64,000 nucleotides of DNA from Deinococcus detaillensis (GTDB lineage Bacteria; Deinococcota; Deinococci; Deinococcales; Deinococcaceae), in contig NZ_VKDB01000003.1 in the NCBI RefSeq assembly GCF_007280555.1, forward strand, positions 248,001 through 312,000, written 5' to 3'. Both the position numbers and the translations under genes were made by a program. Shown here in pieces: positions 1-13,923 of this stretch (within the stretch, counting starts at the first letter, position 1; every line of letters begins with the position of its first letter). Under the pieces are notes generated by a model, which worked only from the letters and a program-made list of their open reading frames with translations, was not told where the DNA came from and made no database searches.

Positions 1-1
1 G

Positions 2-685
2 CGGCTGGGCGGCTATCCGGTGGCGTACGTGGCCAACCAGCGCACCGTCATCAAGAAAAAGCTCAAGGCGGGCGGCGAGCCGGGCCTGCGAACCCGCATC
101 GAGGTCGGCGGCGTCATCTACGGCGACAGCGCCGACAAAGCCGCCCGCTTCATTCTGGATGCCAACCAAGCCGGAACGCCCCTCATCTTCGTGTCGGACG
201 TGACCGGCTTTATGGTGGGCCGCGACTCGGAGCAAGAAGGCATCATCCGGCGCGGGGCCAAGCTGGTCAACGCCGTGAGCAACTCGGTGGTGCCCAAGCT
301 CACGCTGATCACGGGCGGCAGCTTTGGGGCGGGCAATTACGCCATGAACGGCAAAGCCTTCGGCCCACGTTTCCTGTTCGCTTGGCCCAGCGCCAAATAC
401 GCGGTGATGAGCGGCAACGCGGCGGCCAAAACCCTGCTGGATATTCAACTGGCCGCTCTCAAACGCGCCGGACACCAGCCGGACGATGAAGAACTTTTGC
501 GCCTCTACAACGAGGTCAAGGGCAAGTACGACACCGAACTCGACCCCCGTTACGCCGCCTCGCGGTTGTGGGTCGACGAGATCATCAAACCCGGCGACAC
601 CCGCGAGCGCCTGATCCGCGCCTTGGAAGTCTGCGCGGGGCAGGCTAAGTTGGAGGAATTCAAGGTGGGAGTGTTCCAGGTGTGA
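2..685 (+). CDS. acyl-CoA carboxylase beta (carboxyltransferase) subunit, methylcrotonyl-type, 5' partial
   Basis: Only the last 227 codons are present; the frame is open to the left edge, so the true start lies outside the window. The protein transfers carboxyl from carboxybiotin to an acyl-CoA, working with a biotinylated alpha subunit. The C-terminal carboxyltransferase domain shows the glycine-rich oxyanion stretch GGSFGAGNYAM followed by GPRFLFAWPSAKYAVMSG. The helical insert near LLDIQLAALKRAG and the ending RLWVDEIIKPGDTRERL are more like methylcrotonyl-CoA carboxylase beta than acetyl- or propionyl-CoA carboxylase. The downstream acyl-CoA ligase and dehydrogenase on the same strand suggest a leucine or short acyl-CoA catabolic operon. 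The exact substrate is inferred. Confidence 0.88.
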   Translation, partial: RLGGYPVAYVANQRTVIKKKLKAGGEPGLRTRIEVGGVIYGDSADKAARFILDANQAGTPLIFVSDVTGFMVGRDSEQEGIIRRGAKLVNAVSNSVVPKLTLITGGSFGAGNYAMNGKAFGPRFLFAWPSAKYAVMSGNAAAKTLLDIQLAALKRAGHQPDDEELLRLYNEVKGKYDTELDPRYAASRLWVDEIIKPGDTRERLIRALEVCAGQAKLEEFKVGVFQV

Positions 686-746
686 GCATGGCGGACTTGT
701 TTTTCCCACGGGCCACCCAGCACAAATGCGGTTTTCAAGGAGCCTT

Positions 747-2678
<1,932 letters not shown>

Positions 2679-2747
2679 ACAGTTTGCTGGCCCTCACCAC
2701 CCGCCCGCCCCATACTTCACGATCCCATATCCACAAGGAGAACCAAA

Positions 2748-3941
<1,194 letters not shown>

Positions 3942-4504
3942 GCGGGTTGGGTGTGAGGCAAGGGTTTTTTGTCTTGGCAGACGGCCCACCCACACCCCCC
4001 AACCCCCTAGCCCCTTGGAGGGGCCAGGGGGAGCTGTTGGAGGCGGCTTTGTCCGTTTTTCTCTGCCACGCCATTACAGGTTCTCAGCGGTTCAGTGTTC
4101 ATCCAATTAGTCATACAAGCAAGTAAGGCCCGCTTTCCTTTCGGACGGCGGGCCTTACCTGTGGGTTGTGGTGGTGTTGCGGAGATGGAGGTGGGCGGTG
4201 AGGAGGGGAAGGGCAATCGCTTCACTTACTCACCCCCTCCCAACCTCCCCCCTCAAGCGGGAGGGGCTAAAGCGAAGTCAACCTTCGCCTTCCCACTTCA
4301 CTGACTGGCCCAGTCTTAAACGCGGCGGCCAGAACGCTACCGAAGGCCCAGCCGTGGAGAACGCCGGAGGAAGGAGGCAATAGAAACGCCGCGAAGACAC
4401 AGTGCCGAGCGCAGCGACTAGCTCCCTCGCCCCATCGGGGAGGGGCGGGGGGAGGGGGAGCCGACGCATTAGCCTAAAAGCTCAAGCCCAAAACGCCTTC
4501 CAAC
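3942..4504. repeat. 563-bp gene-free spacer with GC-rich imperfect palindromes
   Basis: No credible coding frame. There are at least four hairpin-forming segments. At 4003-4015/4019-4031, CCCCCTAGCCCCT pairs with AGGGGCCAGGGGG at 12 of 13 positions over a 3-nt loop. At 4124-4133/4148-4157, TAAGGCCCGC pairs perfectly with GCGGGCCTTA over a 14-nt loop. At 4234-4241/4259-4266, CCCCTCCC pairs with GGGAGGGG. A G-rich tract at about 4421-4462 can pair with its own CTCGCCCC start. The repeated CCCCT..AGGGG pattern resembles degraded small noncoding repeats known from Deinococcus genomes; that identity is inference. The 4124-4157 hairpin could end transcripts from the acyl-CoA operon. Confidence 0.5.
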
Positions 4505-6058
4505 TCAAGCGTTATAGGTGCTGCTGGATGTACTTCCGCCCCGTCCCGTCCAGTTGGTATGGAAGAACTCGCCGCGCGGCTTGTCCACCCGCTCGTAGGT
4601 GTGCGCCCCGAAGTAATCCCGCTGGGCCTGCAAAATATTGGCGCTGAGGCGCTCACTGCGGTAGCCGTCGTAATAAGCCAGAGCGCTGGAAAAAGCCGGG
4701 GCCCACACCCCGCGCAGGGCGGCGGCCGCCACCACTTGCCGCCAGGCTCCCTGAGCACTTCCCACCGCGTCCGTGAAATAGCTGTCCAGCAGCAAGTTGG
4801 GCAGTTCGCCGTTCTGGTCGAAGGCGGCTTTGATCTTGTCCAAAAAGGCGGCGCGGATGATGCAGCCGCCGCGCCACATCTGAGCGACGCTGCCGAAGTT
4901 CAGTTTCCAGCCGTACTCGGCGGCCGCCAACTCCATCATTTGAAAGCCCTGTGCATACGAGCAGATTTTGGAGGCGTAGAGGGCTTGCCGGACTTGCTCC
5001 ACGAAGATGTCTTTGTCGGGGGACTCCACCGCGTCGGGGCCGCGCAGCACTTTGCTGGCGGCCACCCGCTGGTCTTTAAGTGCACTCAGGATGCGGGCGA
5101 ACACTGCCTCGGCAATGGTGTTGGCCGGTGCGCCCACGTCGAGCGCGGTGACCGAAGTCCATTTCCCGGTGCCTTTTTGTCCGGCGGTGTCCAGAATCAC
5201 GTCCACCATCGGCTTGCCGGTTTCGTCATCTACTTTCCGCAAAATTTCGGCGGTAATTTCAATCAAGTAACTGTCGAGTTCGCCTTTATTCCACTCGTCA
5301 AAAATTTGGCCGATCTCAGGGGCTGATAAGCCCAGTGCGCTGCTGAGCAGGCTGTACGCCTCAGAAATCATCTGCATGTCGGCGTACTCGATGCCGTTGT
5401 GCACCATCTTGACAAAGTGCCCCGCGCCGCCTTCGCCCACCCAGTCGCAGCAGGGCTGGCCGCCGACCTGCGCGGCAATTTTTTGGAAGATCGGCCCCAC
5501 CTCCGGCCAAGCCTTGGCGTTACCGCCCGGCATGATGCTGGGGCCGGTCAGCGCCCCTTCCTCACCGCCGGAAACGCCCGCGCCGACAAACAAAATGTTT
5601 TTTTCGGCCAGCGCTTTCTCGCGCCGCACCGTGTCGGGAAAGTGGGTGTTGCCGCCATCGATGATGATGTCGCCTTCGTCCAGCAGGGGCGCGATCATGT
5701 CAATAAAAGCGTCCACGGCGGGGCCAGCTTTGACCATCAGCATCACTTTGCGCGGCTTTTTGAGCAAGCTGATGAAGGTCGGGAGGTCGTCCGCGCCCAA
5801 AATGCTCAGGCCTTTGGCGCGGCCCACCACGAAGTCGTCCACCTTGCTGGTGGTGCGGTTAAAAGCCGCCACCATAAAACCTTTGGAAGCCATGTTGAGA
5901 ATCAGATTCTCGCCCATAACTGCCAGCCCAATCACGCCGATGTCGGCGCTGGCCTCCGCGACGGGCGCGTAAATGAGTTGGTTGCCGCTCACCGCCTCGG
6001 AATGAACGGCGTGGGCGTTGGCTACAGGCGTAGGATTCTTGTCATCCGGTTTGGTCAT
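4505..6058 (-). CDS. gnd: 6-phosphogluconate dehydrogenase, decarboxylating
   Basis: A 517-residue NADP enzyme of the oxidative pentose phosphate pathway, converting 6-phosphogluconate to ribulose 5-phosphate and CO2. The Rossmann motif [20 protein letters not shown] starts near residue 41. The substrate-binding signature [19 protein letters not shown] and the GTGKWT motif are intact, and the C-terminal tail ends [11 protein letters not shown]. The start at 6058 has AAAGGAG eight bases upstream, so an N-terminal extension of about 38 residues ahead of the Rossmann fold appears to be translated; this is longer than typical Gnd. It stands alone, with no zwf or pgl adjacent. Confidence 0.95.
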   Translation of the reverse strand: MTKPDDKNPTPVANAHAVHSEAVSGNQLIYAPVAEASADIGVIGLAVMGENLILNMASKGFMVAAFNRTTSKVDDFVVGRAKGLSILGADDLPTFISLLKKPRKVMLMVKAGPAVDAFIDMIAPLLDEGDIIIDGGNTHFPDTVRREKALAEKNILFVGAGVSGGEEGALTGPSIMPGGNAKAWPEVGPIFQKIAAQVGGQPCCDWVGEGGAGHFVKMVHNGIEYADMQMISEAYSLLSSALGLSAPEIGQIFDEWNKGELDSYLIEITAEILRKVDDETGKPMVDVILDTAGQKGTGKWTSVTALDVGAPANTIAEAVFARILSALKDQRVAASKVLRGPDAVESPDKDIFVEQVRQALYASKICSYAQGFQMMELAAAEYGWKLNFGSVAQMWRGGCIIRAAFLDKIKAAFDQNGELPNLLLDSYFTDAVGSAQGAWRQVVAAAALRGVWAPAFSSALAYYDGYRSERLSANILQAQRDYFGAHTYERVDKPRGEFFHTNWTGRGGSTSSSTYNA

Positions 6059-6166
6059 GGGTGCAGCTCCTTTGGGGGTGGAAGGAAGGTGAACGGCGGG
6101 TAAGATTTGCTGTTTTTAATATAGGCTCAGCGCAGATGAGGCGCTCAAGCGGGAAGCCGGTTACCA

Positions 6167-6201
6167 CAAAGGAGGCGCAGCCCAGCGGCCCGCCTCCTTT
6201 G
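6167..6201 (-). terminator. hairpin between MFS gene and gnd
   Basis: CAAAGGAGGCG (6167-6177) pairs perfectly with CGCCTCCTTTG (6191-6201) over a 13-nt loop, 24 bp after the MFS stop codon on the minus strand. There is no clear U-tract, so termination is likely but not certain. Confidence 0.5.
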
Positions 6202-6224
6202 CTCAAGCGTGAGAGTGAAGTCGT

Positions 6225-8147
6225 TTAGCCTTCCATCGAGGCCAGTCCGCCGCGCTGTTCTCCGCCCGGTCCCTCGCCTTTGCGGGGCAGCCTCAGGTTG
6301 GGCATCGGCAGGGTGGTCAGGAACGCCAGCAGCGCCACGAAAATCGCGATCAGGTAGATGCGGCTGACGGTGTTGGCAAAGCCCACCTTGAAAGCCCGGC
6401 TGGACAGGTTGTAGGTCGTCTTGGCGTCGGCCAGGGTGCTGGCCTGAACGGTGTCGAGCTGCGCCTTGATTCGCGCCAGCACTTGCGCTTTGCCCTGCGG
6501 AGTCTGAAGAGCCGCCGGGGGAATCTGGCCCAAGCCGTTTCTGAGACCCTCGGGCAGCAGTTGATTCTGGGTGACAGCGCTCAGGTTGCCGCTCTCCACG
6601 GCGGTCTGCACGCTGCCGAAGGTCTTGGCAAAGCCGTCGTTGATCTTGGCGTTGATAGAGTCCAGCGTCGGGGCGCTGCCGCCTCCCTGAGAAGCGCTGG
6701 CTTTAGAGGCGCTCGCGGCGGCTGTTTCGAGCTGCGCGGCAATAGCCGGCTTCTGGTTCGTCGCGGCGACGCGGAGCTGAGCCGGGAGCTGGGTCGCCAG
6801 GGTGCTGGTCAGCACTGCGCCGAAAACGGCGGTGCCGATGGTGCTGCCCATCTGCTGAAAGAACTGGCCGCTGGAGGTTGCCACGCCGATTTCCCAGCGC
6901 TGCACCGAACTCTGAATCGCCAAGTTGTAAAGCGGCAAAGCCGGCCCGATCCCCAGTCCCAGCACCACCATGAACACGATAACGGTCCAGTAAGGTGTAT
7001 CGGCGGTGAGGGTGGAGAGCAGGTAAAAGCCGCCGACCATCAGGGCCAGGCCCCCCAGGATCAGCGGCTTGTAGATGCCGAGCCGGGAAGCGATCTGGCC
7101 GCTGACGATGGAGCCGAAGATCAGGCCCATGGTCAGCGGAATGGTGGCGGTACCCGCCTTGGTCGCGCTCACGCCCTGCACGTTGACGAGGTAGAGGCTC
7201 AAAAACAAGATCGCGCCGAGGAAAGCCGCGCCCAGAAAGAAGCGGGCGGTGACGCCCCAAGCAAACGTCGGGTTCTTGAACAGCGAGAGTGGCAGAATCG
7301 GGCTTTCGTGGCGCGACTCGACGAACAAAAACAAGATCAGTGAAACGACCGAAGCAGCGAACAGCGCCAGCACGGTGGAATTGGTCCAGCCGTAGTTGGC
7401 TTCCGCGCCGAAGGTCAGCGCCAGCAGCAGCGGCACCGAGAAGGTCAGCACCAAGAGTGCGCCCACATAATCGATCTTGGGTTTAAGGCCGCTGGCCAGA
7501 ATCGGCATTTTGCTGGTAATAAAGGCAATGGCAATCAGGCCGACGGGCAAATTGACGTAAAAGACCCAGCGCCAGGAGATGTTGTCGGTCAGGAAGCCGC
7601 CGAGGAGGGGGCCAATCACGCTGGAGATGCCGAAGACGGCTCCGAACAGGCCCTGATACTTGGCACGCTCGGCGGGCGCGAAAATGTCGGCGATAATGGA
7701 AAAGGCCACCGAGGTCAGCGCCGCCGCCCCGAAGCCTTGCAGCCCCCGGAAGACGATCAGCTGCATCATGCCGCTGCCAAATAAATTGCCGAACCAGGGC
7801 TCACCAGCCATGCCGCACAGCGCCGAGCCGATCAAAAAGACCACGATGCCGAACAGCAGAATTGGCTTGCGTCCGTAGATGTCCGAGAGTTTGCCGTAGA
7901 TCGGCACCATCGCGGTGCTGGCCAGCAGGTAGGCCGTCGTGACCCACGCGTAGAGGTTGAGGCCGTTGAGATCGGCGATGATGCGCGGCAGTGAGGTCGA
8001 GACGATGGTCTGGTCGAGCGCTGCCAAGAACAGTCCCAGCAAAGTGCCGATCAAAATCAGGACTTTGGTGCTCTGCGGCAGCACTTCGGCGTAATTGATG
8101 CGGTCTTCTAAGCGGGTCGTTTGGGTGGGTGGAGCGGGCTGGGTCAT
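6225..8147 (-). CDS. DHA2-family MFS multidrug efflux transporter (14 TM)
   Basis: A 640-residue membrane transporter. The N-terminus reads [20 protein letters not shown] and later [12 protein letters not shown], the A-loop signature of drug:H+ antiporters of the DHA2 (EmrB/LfrA-like) group. Hydrophobic segments suggest 14 helices. A long polar loop of about 150 residues rich in Ala, Gln and Ser (roughly residues 452-605) lies before the last helix, longer than in most relatives. The start codon overlaps the upstream MarR stop in an ATGA, so the two are translationally coupled. The neighbouring regulator suggests ligand-induced efflux. Confidence 0.92.
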   Translation of the reverse strand: MTQPAPPTQTTRLEDRINYAEVLPQSTKVLILIGTLLGLFLAALDQTIVSTSLPRIIADLNGLNLYAWVTTAYLLASTAMVPIYGKLSDIYGRKPILLFGIVVFLIGSALCGMAGEPWFGNLFGSGMMQLIVFRGLQGFGAAALTSVAFSIIADIFAPAERAKYQGLFGAVFGISSVIGPLLGGFLTDNISWRWVFYVNLPVGLIAIAFITSKMPILASGLKPKIDYVGALLVLTFSVPLLLALTFGAEANYGWTNSTVLALFAASVVSLILFLFVESRHESPILPLSLFKNPTFAWGVTARFFLGAAFLGAILFLSLYLVNVQGVSATKAGTATIPLTMGLIFGSIVSGQIASRLGIYKPLILGGLALMVGGFYLLSTLTADTPYWTVIVFMVVLGLGIGPALPLYNLAIQSSVQRWEIGVATSSGQFFQQMGSTIGTAVFGAVLTSTLATQLPAQLRVAATNQKPAIAAQLETAAASASKASASQGGGSAPTLDSINAKINDGFAKTFGSVQTAVESGNLSAVTQNQLLPEGLRNGLGQIPPAALQTPQGKAQVLARIKAQLDTVQASTLADAKTTYNLSSRAFKVGFANTVSRIYLIAIFVALLAFLTTLPMPNLRLPRKGEGPGGEQRGGLASMEG

Positions 8148-8665
8148 CGGTTCTCCTGAAGGGCGGGGCGCGAGAGGGCTTGGAGGGTTTGGGCTTCTTG
8201 AATGAGGGCGGTGATGGCCTGCTCGGCGCGAATTAAGATGACCGGATCGACTTGTCCGAAAACTTCGCTGTAAGTGCCCATTAAGCTGCGTTCTTTCATG
8301 CTCAGAAATTGCTGGCCTTTGCTGCTCAGCGCCAGTAACTTTTCACGCCGGTTGTCGGGGTTCTCGCTGCGTTCCATCAAGCCGCGCCGCACCAATTCCT
8401 GAATCAGTTGGCTGGTGGCGGGCAAGCTCACATGAAGGTGTTCGGCCAGTGCGGTGACGCTCAGCGGCATAAACGCCCGAACTTTGTAAAGGGCCGTCAT
8501 CTGGGTGAGGCTGACATCTTCTTCTTGAAGCTCGCCTTGCAAATGCCCCATCAAGCGGTCGGCGACGAGGCGGTGGAGCCTCTGCATGCAGCGCAGCAGC
8601 CGCTCGGTGGGGTCGTCCGAGTCGGCGTCAGCGGCGCAGCGCGGCGGGTCGAGATTGGTGGTCAT
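8144..8665 (-). CDS. MarR-family transcriptional regulator
   Basis: A 173-residue winged-helix regulator: the centre reads [22 protein letters not shown], the recognition helix, followed by the wing [20 protein letters not shown]. MarR proteins bind as dimers and usually repress adjacent efflux genes until a ligand binds. The stop overlaps the MFS start (ATGA), making a two-gene operon that the regulator probably controls itself. No strong ribosome site precedes the ATG at 8665, so the exact start is less certain. Confidence 0.9.
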   Translation of the reverse strand: MTTNLDPPRCAADADSDDPTERLLRCMQRLHRLVADRLMGHLQGELQEEDVSLTQMTALYKVRAFMPLSVTALAEHLHVSLPATSQLIQELVRRGLMERSENPDNRREKLLALSSKGQQFLSMKERSLMGTYSEVFGQVDPVILIRAEQAITALIQEAQTLQALSRPALQENR

Positions 8666-8765
8666 GGTGTAGCCGTCACACTAAAAACATTCACGCTTAA
8701 GATCATGAAACTATTAGGCAGGAAAAAAAGTCATCTATCCTACATGATGCGACTAGCCGAAAGGT

Positions 8766-8791
8766 ATAAGCCTATAAGCATTTTGGCTTAT
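8766..8791. promoter_or_regulatory. inverted repeat upstream of the marR-MFS operon
   Basis: ATAAGCC (8766-8772) and GGCTTAT (8785-8791) form a 7-bp inverted repeat in an unusually AT-rich stretch between the divergent MarR operon and the M50 protease gene. It is a possible operator, but lies about 100 bp upstream of marR, and no other copy was found. Confidence 0.25.
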
Positions 8792-8912
8792 GTGTTCCAA
8801 CGCTATCTGAACCAAAGCCGGCCCTTAAATTGAGTGGGCTAAGCCGTCAGCGGTTTGCGGCGGCGCTGATTTATTCAAGGCTTACCGGGTCAATGCTCAC
8901 CCAGCGGGCCGC

Positions 8913-8918
8913 TAGAAT
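8913..8918 (+). promoter_or_regulatory. -10 element (leaderless) of the M50 protease gene
   Basis: TAGAAT lies 6 nt before the ATG at 8925, with no Shine-Dalgarno in between, placing the transcript start at or next to the start codon. Confidence 0.55.
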
Positions 8919-8924
8919 GCCGCT

Positions 8925-9539
8925 ATGGGCCTTCTTTCGCTGCTGACCACCAATCCTACTGCTTTTGTCATTATCGCTTTGGCGCTGACGTTATCGCTCA
9001 CGGCTCACGAATTTGCCCACGCCTACACGGCTGACCGCTTGGGCGACCCGACACCCCGGCGGATGGGCCGCGTCACGCTCAATCCGCTGGCGCACCTCGA
9101 TCCGTTCGGCGTCATTTTGCTGCTGGTGGCAGGCTTCGGTTTTGCCCGTCCAGTGCCGGTCAACTTCAACAATCTGGGACGCTGGGGCATGGTGGCGGTG
9201 GCAGCGGCGGGGCCGATCAGCAACATCTTGATCGCCCTGTTGTGCGTGCTGCTGCTCAAGGTCTTGCCTGGAAGCAATCTGGGCGACACCATTTTGGGCA
9301 TCGTGGCCAGCGTCAATGTCGTGCTGGCGGTGTTCAACCTGATTCCTATTCCGCTGCTCGACGGCTCGCGCATTTTGGCAGGCATTTTCCCCAATACGCT
9401 GGGCCGCAGCTTGATGGAGTTCGAGAGGCTGCCCTACGCTTTCCTGATCGTGATGGGCTTTATTTTGCTGGCGCGTGGGCCGCTGAGCAACATCATCGGC
9501 ACGGTGCAGGGCTGGCTGTTTGGGCTGGCAGGGGTCTAG
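8925..9539 (+). CDS. site-2-protease family M50 membrane metallopeptidase
   Basis: A 204-residue intramembrane zinc protease of the small S2P-like group. The zinc motif HEFAH is in helix 1 ([18 protein letters not shown]). The second conserved patch [11 protein letters not shown] follows, and the third zinc ligand lies in [14 protein letters not shown]. The protein is nearly all membrane segments and lacks the PDZ domain of RseP, matching the minimal M50 proteins of unknown substrate common in bacteria. It is transcribed alone from its own leaderless promoter and is convergent with the TrhA-like gene. Confidence 0.92.
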   Translation: MGLLSLLTTNPTAFVIIALALTLSLTAHEFAHAYTADRLGDPTPRRMGRVTLNPLAHLDPFGVILLLVAGFGFARPVPVNFNNLGRWGMVAVAAAGPISNILIALLCVLLLKVLPGSNLGDTILGIVASVNVVLAVFNLIPIPLLDGSRILAGIFPNTLGRSLMEFERLPYAFLIVMGFILLARGPLSNIIGTVQGWLFGLAGV

Positions 9540-9593
9540 CGTTTCAAGTTGAAGGAAAGAGACCCGTTATGCGGTCTGCCCTCTTCTCATTGT

Positions 9594-10250
9594 CTAGCGC
9601 AGCGTAAACATCATCGCCACGTGTGCTCCGGTGCCGCCCAGCACGAACAGGTGCCAGATTTCATGAAAGCCGAAGACGCCGGGGCGCGGGTTCCAGCGTT
9701 TGGTGCCGTAGATGACCGCGCCGACGCTGTAGAGCACCCCGCCAGCCGCCAGCCAAAACAGGGCCGCGCCGCTGAGGCTGCGGGCGAGCTGCGGCAAAAA
9801 AGCTAAGGCTGTCCAACCCATGACAATGTAAAGCAGGGTGCTGATCCACCTCGGCAGGCGCATGGTCAGCAGTTTGAGCAAAATGCCTGCCAGCGCTATG
9901 CCCCAGATGATCCACAGCACCAAGCTCTGCCAAATGCCGCTCAGGCCAAAGTAAGCCACCGGGGTATAACTTCCGGCGATCAGCAAAAAAATGGCGCTGT
10001 GGTCGAGTTTTCTGAGGCGCAGCAGGGCGCGTTCACCGACCCGGAACGAATGGTAAGACGCCGAGGCCGTATACAAAAACACCATGCTCAGGCCGTACAC
10101 CACGAACGGCCAGAGGCTGAGCTGATGCGCGGCGGCGTACCCCAGCATTCCCGCCAGCGCCACGAGGGCCAAGGCCGCGCCTGCCCAGTGCGTCAAGCTG
10201 TTCCACGGTTCGCGCAGCGAGGAATAGAAGGCGGCAAAAGCTGTTTTCAT
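9594..10250 (-). CDS. hemolysin III / TrhA-family membrane protein (PAQR superfamily)
   Basis: A 218-residue, seven-helix membrane protein. The family signature is visible as [20 protein letters not shown] near the N-terminus, the central [35 protein letters not shown] segment with the conserved Ser, His and Asp residues of the metal site, and the C-terminal [14 protein letters not shown] with two histidines. Bacterial members affect membrane energetics or fluidity; the name hemolysin is historical. A promoter with both boxes ends 6 nt from the ATG. Confidence 0.9.
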   Translation of the reverse strand: MKTAFAAFYSSLREPWNSLTHWAGAALALVALAGMLGYAAAHQLSLWPFVVYGLSMVFLYTASASYHSFRVGERALLRLRKLDHSAIFLLIAGSYTPVAYFGLSGIWQSLVLWIIWGIALAGILLKLLTMRLPRWISTLLYIVMGWTALAFLPQLARSLSGAALFWLAAGGVLYSVGAVIYGTKRWNPRPGVFGFHEIWHLFVLGGTGAHVAMMFTLR

Positions 10251-10256
10251 ACCGTG

Positions 10257-10293
10257 AGTCTACTCTTTTTCGATGCTAATTGACAAATTGTCA
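10257..10293 (-). promoter_or_regulatory. trhA-like gene promoter with overlapping palindrome
   Basis: On the minus strand, -35 TTGTCA (10286-10281), an 18-bp spacer and -10 TAGACT (10262-10257) precede the ATG at 10250 by 6 nt. The -35 box lies inside the palindrome TGACAAATTGTCA (10281-10293), so a repressor bound there would block the promoter. The palindrome also lies upstream of the divergent LysM gene. Confidence 0.55.
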
Positions 10294-10411
10294 GTAGTGA
10301 ATTCAGTGGGCCCGAATCAAGTGACAAAGTTCTCAAATACCGTCCCTGAGCGGCTCGGGCGCTTTGCGTCCTCATCCGAAGAGCGGATTAAGCTTTTATG
10401 ATGACATAGCG

Positions 10412-11332
10412 ATGAAACTCACTCTTCTGTCAACCACCCTTCTGGCCGTGTGCTTGGCGGGAGATTTTGCTTCGGCGCTCAGTTCTTCAGCGGCCAGTTA
10501 TACCGTTCAGCCGGGCGACACCCTCTATCAACTTTCCCGCCGTGCAGGCATCGACGCAGCGACTTTGCTCAAACTCAACGGTCTGAGCAGCTCCACGCTC
10601 AAAGTCGGTCAGCAGTTGCGGCTCCCTACTGGCGGCGCGGCGCAGAAAAAAGCGCAGCCGCTCCAAGGAGCCATCAAGCCCAGCGCTATTCCGGCCCGGC
10701 CTGCTCTGCCGCCGGGTCTGCCCAAAGTGCAGGTCTCCGGCCCTGTCGGCGGCCCCCTCATCTGGAAAAATGAACCGGCGGCCACCGTTGCCAGTTTCGT
10801 CGGCTGGTCGCCGGTCATCAACGTCGCTTCGTTCGGGGACGCCTTGCCGCTCAGAACTTACCTGAGAGGGCTGGCCTTTGACTTCCAGACCTACAACAAC
10901 TGCGGCCCCAGCGCTCTCTCGGCAGTGCTGGGCTTTTATAAAGTGCGGCTGAGCCAAGCCGTCGTTCAGCAGACCACTCGGCAGGGCGGCGAATATATGC
11001 AGGTCAGCGCGATTGCCCCGGAACTCGCCAAGTTTGGCCTGAGAACCCGCACCATTCGCGGCGGCAGCCTCCGGCAAGTCAAAAAACTGCTGGCGCTGGG
11101 CATTCCGGTGATCGTGTTGCAGTGGTATGACCGCCCCGGCCATATCAACCACTTCCGGGTGGTGCGCGGCTACGACGATCAGGCTGGAGTGATGTGGGTC
11201 AGTGACAGCATGGTGGGGCCGGTGTCGTATCTCAGCTACCGCGACTTCGACGCCCTCTGGAACACCCAGGGCCGCCAGATGTTTCCGGTGTATCCGGCGG
11301 GCTACGAAGCGCAGGTCAAGACCTTTTTGTGA
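10412..11332 (+). CDS. exported LysM and C39-like cysteine peptidase protein
   Basis: A 306-residue protein. The signal peptide MKLTLLSTTLLAVCLAGDFASA sets the start at 10412 rather than the earlier in-frame codon at 10364. A LysM peptidoglycan-binding domain follows (YTVQPGDTLYQLSRRAG to LKVGQQLRLP), then a proline-rich linker. The C-terminal half is a papain-like C39_2 domain with the catalytic cysteine in TYNNCGPSALSAVLGFY and the histidine in HINHFRVVRGYDD. It probably acts at the cell wall as a peptidase or amidase. A 19-bp terminator follows directly. Confidence 0.88.
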   Translation: MKLTLLSTTLLAVCLAGDFASALSSSAASYTVQPGDTLYQLSRRAGIDAATLLKLNGLSSSTLKVGQQLRLPTGGAAQKKAQPLQGAIKPSAIPARPALPPGLPKVQVSGPVGGPLIWKNEPAATVASFVGWSPVINVASFGDALPLRTYLRGLAFDFQTYNNCGPSALSAVLGFYKVRLSQAVVQQTTRQGGEYMQVSAIAPELAKFGLRTRTIRGGSLRQVKKLLALGIPVIVLQWYDRPGHINHFRVVRGYDDQAGVMWVSDSMVGPVSYLSYRDFDALWNTQGRQMFPVYPAGYEAQVKTFL

Positions 11333-11336
11333 GTCT

Positions 11337-11385
11337 GAAAGAGGGCGGGGCCGAGTATCAATCACGCTCGGCCCCGCCCTCTTTC
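11337..11385. terminator. bidirectional terminator between the LysM gene and guaB
   Basis: A 19-bp perfect stem starting GAAAGAGGGCGGGG (11337-11355) pairs with 11367-11385 over an 11-nt loop. It sits between two convergent genes, immediately after both stop codons. Confidence 0.85.
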
Positions 11386-11393
11386 ATATGTAA

Positions 11394-12881
<1,488 letters not shown>

Positions 12882-12953
12882 TTACACCTATCGTTTGTCT
12901 TTGAGAGTGACTCTCGGCCTGGGCAAAAGAGAACGTCTTTGCTTCCCGCCCCC

Positions 12954-12982
12954 TTGCGCCCTTGTTAGGGCCGTGCTAGGCT
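12954..12982 (+). promoter_or_regulatory. promoter of tRNA-Ala
   Basis: TTGCGC (12954-12959), a 17-bp spacer and an extended -10 TGCTAGGCT (box 12977-12982) lie 33 bp before the mature tRNA 5' end, a suitable distance for a short 5' leader. Confidence 0.5.
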
Positions 12983-13014
12983 CTTTTTCGCCTTGAGCAA
13001 CACTGGGCAGCCGT

Positions 13015-13090
<76 letters not shown>

Positions 13091-13100
13091 CAAAGAGCGT

Positions 13101-13133
13101 ACGCCGACGACCTCGAAGTCGATCGGCGTTTTT
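13101..13133 (+). terminator. intrinsic terminator of tRNA-Ala
   Basis: ACGCCGACGAC (13101-13111) pairs with GTCG-A-TCGGCGT (13118-13129, one bulged A), followed by a T run to 13133. Confidence 0.8.
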
Positions 13134-13923
13134 GATTTTTCGCTTCGATTATATAATACAAATGATGTAAACTAGGCCGAATATTGCTATTATTAGACCT
13201 ATGAGTATAGCGAGATTTTTTAAAGCATTTACAATTGCACCATAAAACACCTCTCTCAAAGGTGTTTCGTTCTTTAAAACAAGATGTTTATCCGTCGGTG
13301 TCGATCGTCTATAACTTAAAGAATTTTCATACACACTTTCGCCCTGTGAATCTCCCTTGGTATGCACAGTGTGTGACGCAAAACCGTAGTCGAATATATT
13401 TCCTTTTACAACGGTCCGGCTGTACAAATCAGCGGAGCTTCCAGAAAAATGGAAAGGCATATAGGATTTAAGTCCAAGTCTTTTTCGATTTTCCATATAC
13501 TCTGAGCCAGTCTTAGTGCTTTTGCTCAAATTGCAGGAGGTACACGAAATAACGACGTTTGAAATGTGATTTCTCCCACCCTTACTTAAAGGAATATAAT
13601 GCTCAACAATAGCTTTGTGGTCTGCCCTGTGGTTTCTTGTGTACCAGCTTAGCTTTCTCCCGCAATAATAGCACTTGCCGTTTTGCTGCACTAATCTTGA
13701 TTTGGCTTCAATAATCTTAAATTCACCAGCAATTCCTAGGGATAGACTTCTAGTGTTTGTGGTTTTTTCCCGGCTGACATCCCTACTTACTCGTTTGGAA
13801 TAATATCTATTATATGATTGTTTTCTATAAGGCATTTCTCTCTCCTGAAAATCGGGAACTAGTTTACGAGGAGAATTCTCTTTTCGCATAGCTATTTGGA
13901 CTTGTATGAATACTATACTCGTA
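13134..13923. other. AT-rich island next to tRNA-Ala (probable horizontal acquisition)
   Basis: Base composition drops abruptly from GC-rich to clearly AT-rich just after the tRNA terminator and recovers at the following SIS gene. The patch holds one gene, the HNH protein, and no integrase. No duplicated tRNA 3' end was found at the far border, so an attachment-site mechanism is not demonstrated. tRNA genes are common landing sites for such cargo. Confidence 0.6.
13149..13835 (-). CDS. HNH endonuclease-like protein with C-terminal membrane anchor
   Basis: A 228-residue protein in an AT-rich island. An ATG at 13889 is in frame, but the ATG at 13835 has AGGAGA five bases upstream and is preferred. 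The N-terminus is very basic. An HNH zinc-finger nuclease core spans residues 55-106: CYYCG (C55, C58), [16 protein letters not shown] with the catalytic histidine at about 79, then CTSCNLSKS (C98, C101). A middle region of about 90 residues is unrecognised. Residues 203-226 are a strongly hydrophobic helix ([20 protein letters not shown]) ending the protein, which would place the nuclease on the cytoplasmic face of the membrane. Possible roles are defence effector or selfish nuclease; both are inference. Confidence 0.78.
   Translation of the reverse strand: MPYRKQSYNRYYSKRVSRDVSREKTTNTRSLSLGIAGEFKIIEAKSRLVQQNGKCYYCGRKLSWYTRNHRADHKAIVEHYIPLSKGGRNHISNVVISCTSCNLSKSTKTGSEYMENRKRLGLKSYMPFHFSGSSADLYSRTVVKGNIFDYGFASHTVHTKGDSQGESVYENSLSYRRSTPTDKHLVLKNETPLREVFYGAIVNALKNLAILIGLIIAIFGLVYIICII

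Noticed and set aside
10396..10409. Possible radiation/desiccation response motif (TTATG..GACATA) upstream of the LysM gene
   Set aside because: The known Deinococcus motif is a 17-bp palindrome; this stretch is about three bases too short and not palindromic, so a chance match is more likely.
13134..13923. Prophage or integrase-mediated attachment site at tRNA-Ala
   Set aside because: No integrase gene and no duplicated tRNA 3' end were found at the far border, so only foreign composition can be claimed.
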